From Clostridia bacterium (GTDB taxonomy: Bacteria > Bacillota_A > Clostridia > Christensenellales > Aristaeellaceae), in the NCBI GenBank assembly GCA_017938645.1, contig JAGBBE010000203.1, positions 1-7,255 on the forward strand: DNA of 7,255 bases, given 5' to 3'. Positions 6,665 through 7,255 of this stretch are shown here, piece by piece (position 1 is the stretch's first letter; the number at the start of each line of letters is the position of its first letter). The translations under genes and the position numbers were made by a program. The notes beneath the pieces are model-generated. The model was not told where the DNA came from. It worked only from the letters and a program-made list of their open reading frames with translations, and did not search any database.

Positions 6665-6693
6665 ATTATATCGGTTGACCGAAATGCTGTCAA
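6665..6693 (-). promoter_or_regulatory. Consensus sigma-70/SigA promoter of the HTH-nucleotidyltransferase cassette
   Basis: Reading the minus strand, a perfect -35 box TTGACA lies at 6693-6688 and a perfect -10 box TATAAT at 6670-6665, separated by exactly 17 bp. Transcription should begin near 6658, only about 13 nt before the start codon, so the Shine-Dalgarno sequence sits almost at the 5' end of the mRNA. A promoter this close to consensus should be strong unless repressed. That fits control by the HTH protein it drives. Confidence 0.88.
6671..6682. promoter_or_regulatory. Candidate operator: inverted repeat in the -35/-10 spacer
   Basis: TCGGT-TG-ACCGA (plus strand, 6671-6682) is a perfect 5-bp inverted repeat with a 2-nt centre. 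It abuts the -10 box and lies wholly in the promoter spacer. A second overlapping inverted repeat, TTGAC-N9-GTCAA (6675-6693), includes the -35 box. A dimer of the XRE-type protein encoded directly downstream bound at either site would block RNA polymerase. The sequence shows the symmetry; the autorepression is inferred from how regulators of this class usually behave. Confidence 0.6.
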
Positions 6694-6741
6694 TCAGTAG
6701 AATGCACGAATCAGCAATTCTTATTCACGGCGAATACGTTC

Positions 6742-7254
6742 TTATCGCTCCATTTCGACTTTTTTCGCTTTTCCTTGAAGCCTCTGCTCATGCTGCTTCT
6801 TATGCCAATATGCTTCCAGCCCATCTCTGGCCCACTTGGGAAGCTGTTCTTCTTTCAGCGTTCCCATCACTTCATACCGTTCAAAGCGGCTTTTCTCACC
6901 AGAGAACAAGTCCACACAGAAACAGGTGTTACCACGGCTTTTGGGGCTTGCGCCGAAACCACCTGTACAGAGTTTGAGTTGATAATTAGCTTTCTGATAT
7001 TCTCTGCGCAGCTTATCCGGCTTGATGACGATCACTTTGTTGTGCAGATCATCGTCACCGGTAATGGGTGTGCAATCCTTAATGGTCAGCGGAGAAACAT
7101 CCTGACCTTCCAATCGAAGATCATTGAACATTTCGCGCGTTTTTGCTGCCTGCTCTGCGACTCGTTCTCCGAATAGCTGGATGATCTCCGCATAATCATC
7201 GCTGCCCATGACCTCATCATAGACGGCATAGATCAATGCAGGGCGACAGTAGGC
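6742..7254 (-). CDS. C-terminal part of an unrecognised mobile-element backbone protein
   Basis: The frame is open to the right edge and ends at TAA (6744-6742). It gives 170 residues, starting AYCRPALIYAVYDEV. A TTG codon occurs at 7236 but has no ribosome binding site and the frame continues upstream of it, so this is the 3' part of a longer gene. I do not recognise the family with certainty. The first ~45 residues contain EIIQLFGERVAEQAAKTREM, which loosely recalls DUF3849-type proteins of clostridial conjugative elements (weak). The middle carries a Gly-rich block, CTGGFGASPKSRGNTCFC, followed by GEKSRFERYEVMG. Similar GGFG-x2-P-x2-RG...GE...R patterns occur, as I recall, in hypothetical proteins of such elements. 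The tail is highly charged (Lys/Arg/Glu/Gln) and probably exposed. No signal peptide or membrane segment is visible. No terminator follows, so transcripts may run into the next gene. Confidence 0.75.
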   Translation of the reverse strand, partial: AYCRPALIYAVYDEVMGSDDYAEIIQLFGERVAEQAAKTREMFNDLRLEGQDVSPLTIKDCTPITGDDDLHNKVIVIKPDKLRREYQKANYQLKLCTGGFGASPKSRGNTCFCVDLFSGEKSRFERYEVMGTLKEEQLPKWARDGLEAYWHKKQHEQRLQGKAKKVEMER

Positions 7255-7255
7255 G

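Noticed and set aside
6319..6678. Plus-strand open frame opposite the HTH gene
   Set aside because: Antisense to a well-supported gene and its promoter, with no start signal.
6722..6736. TATTC-ACGGC-GAATA hairpin after the partial gene, considered as a terminator
   Set aside because: Only a 5-bp AT-rich stem with no following T-run, so it is too weak to call.
1..7255. CRISPR array, tRNA, rRNA, insertion sequence ends or attachment sites
   Set aside because: No regularly spaced repeats, cloverleaf sequences, transposase genes with terminal inverted repeats or recombinase-linked att repeats were seen by eye.

Overview
The window looks like part of the backbone of an integrative and conjugative element of the Tn1549/CTn type from a gut-type Clostridia (Bacillota). 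This rests on recognising the families by eye: a TTRAP-like transfer-assisting protein, a TnpV-like protein and a very large polyvalent N6-adenine methylase. Strong GGAGG ribosome binding sites and consensus-type promoter and terminator signals fit the same group. No integrase, relaxase, tRNA, attachment site or CRISPR array is visible, so placement in a mobile element is inferred from gene content. The species cannot be named.

Every gene I can support is on the minus strand, so transcription runs from high to low coordinates. Layout from right to left: (1) 7254-6742, the C-terminal 170 residues of an unrecognised protein that enters from the right edge. (2) 6693-6652, a textbook promoter (TTGACA, 17 bp, TATAAT) with a short inverted repeat between the boxes. 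(3) 6645-6064, an XRE-type helix-turn-helix protein, overlapping by 11 bp (4) 6074-5355, a DUF6036/AbiEii-like nucleotidyltransferase. (5) 5331-5302, an intrinsic terminator. (6) 5269-5030, a small TTRAP-like gene, overlapping by 11 bp (7) 5040-1, a giant reading frame of 1680 codons without a stop that leaves through the left edge. (8) 4265-3912, a complete tnpV-like gene with its own ribosome binding site, nested in another frame inside the giant gene's linker. The only non-coding gaps are about 96 bp (6646-6741) and 85 bp (5270-5354). There is no gene-free stretch longer than 300 bases.

The two-gene module at 6693-5302 reads as self-contained cargo. It has its own promoter, a probable operator, a regulator translated first, a translationally coupled nucleotidyltransferase and a terminator, and sampled lines are more AT-rich than the flanking backbone. 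The likely role is a toxin-antitoxin or abortive-infection type system that stabilises the element or defends its host. The backbone genes to its left probably serve transfer and establishment, with the methylase protein acting on or protecting incoming DNA.

The points most worth a second look are the tnpV overprinting, the HTH/nucleotidyltransferase cassette with its operator, a perfect 10-bp hairpin plus T-run just inside the giant gene, and the lack of a visible promoter between the cassette terminator and the backbone genes.
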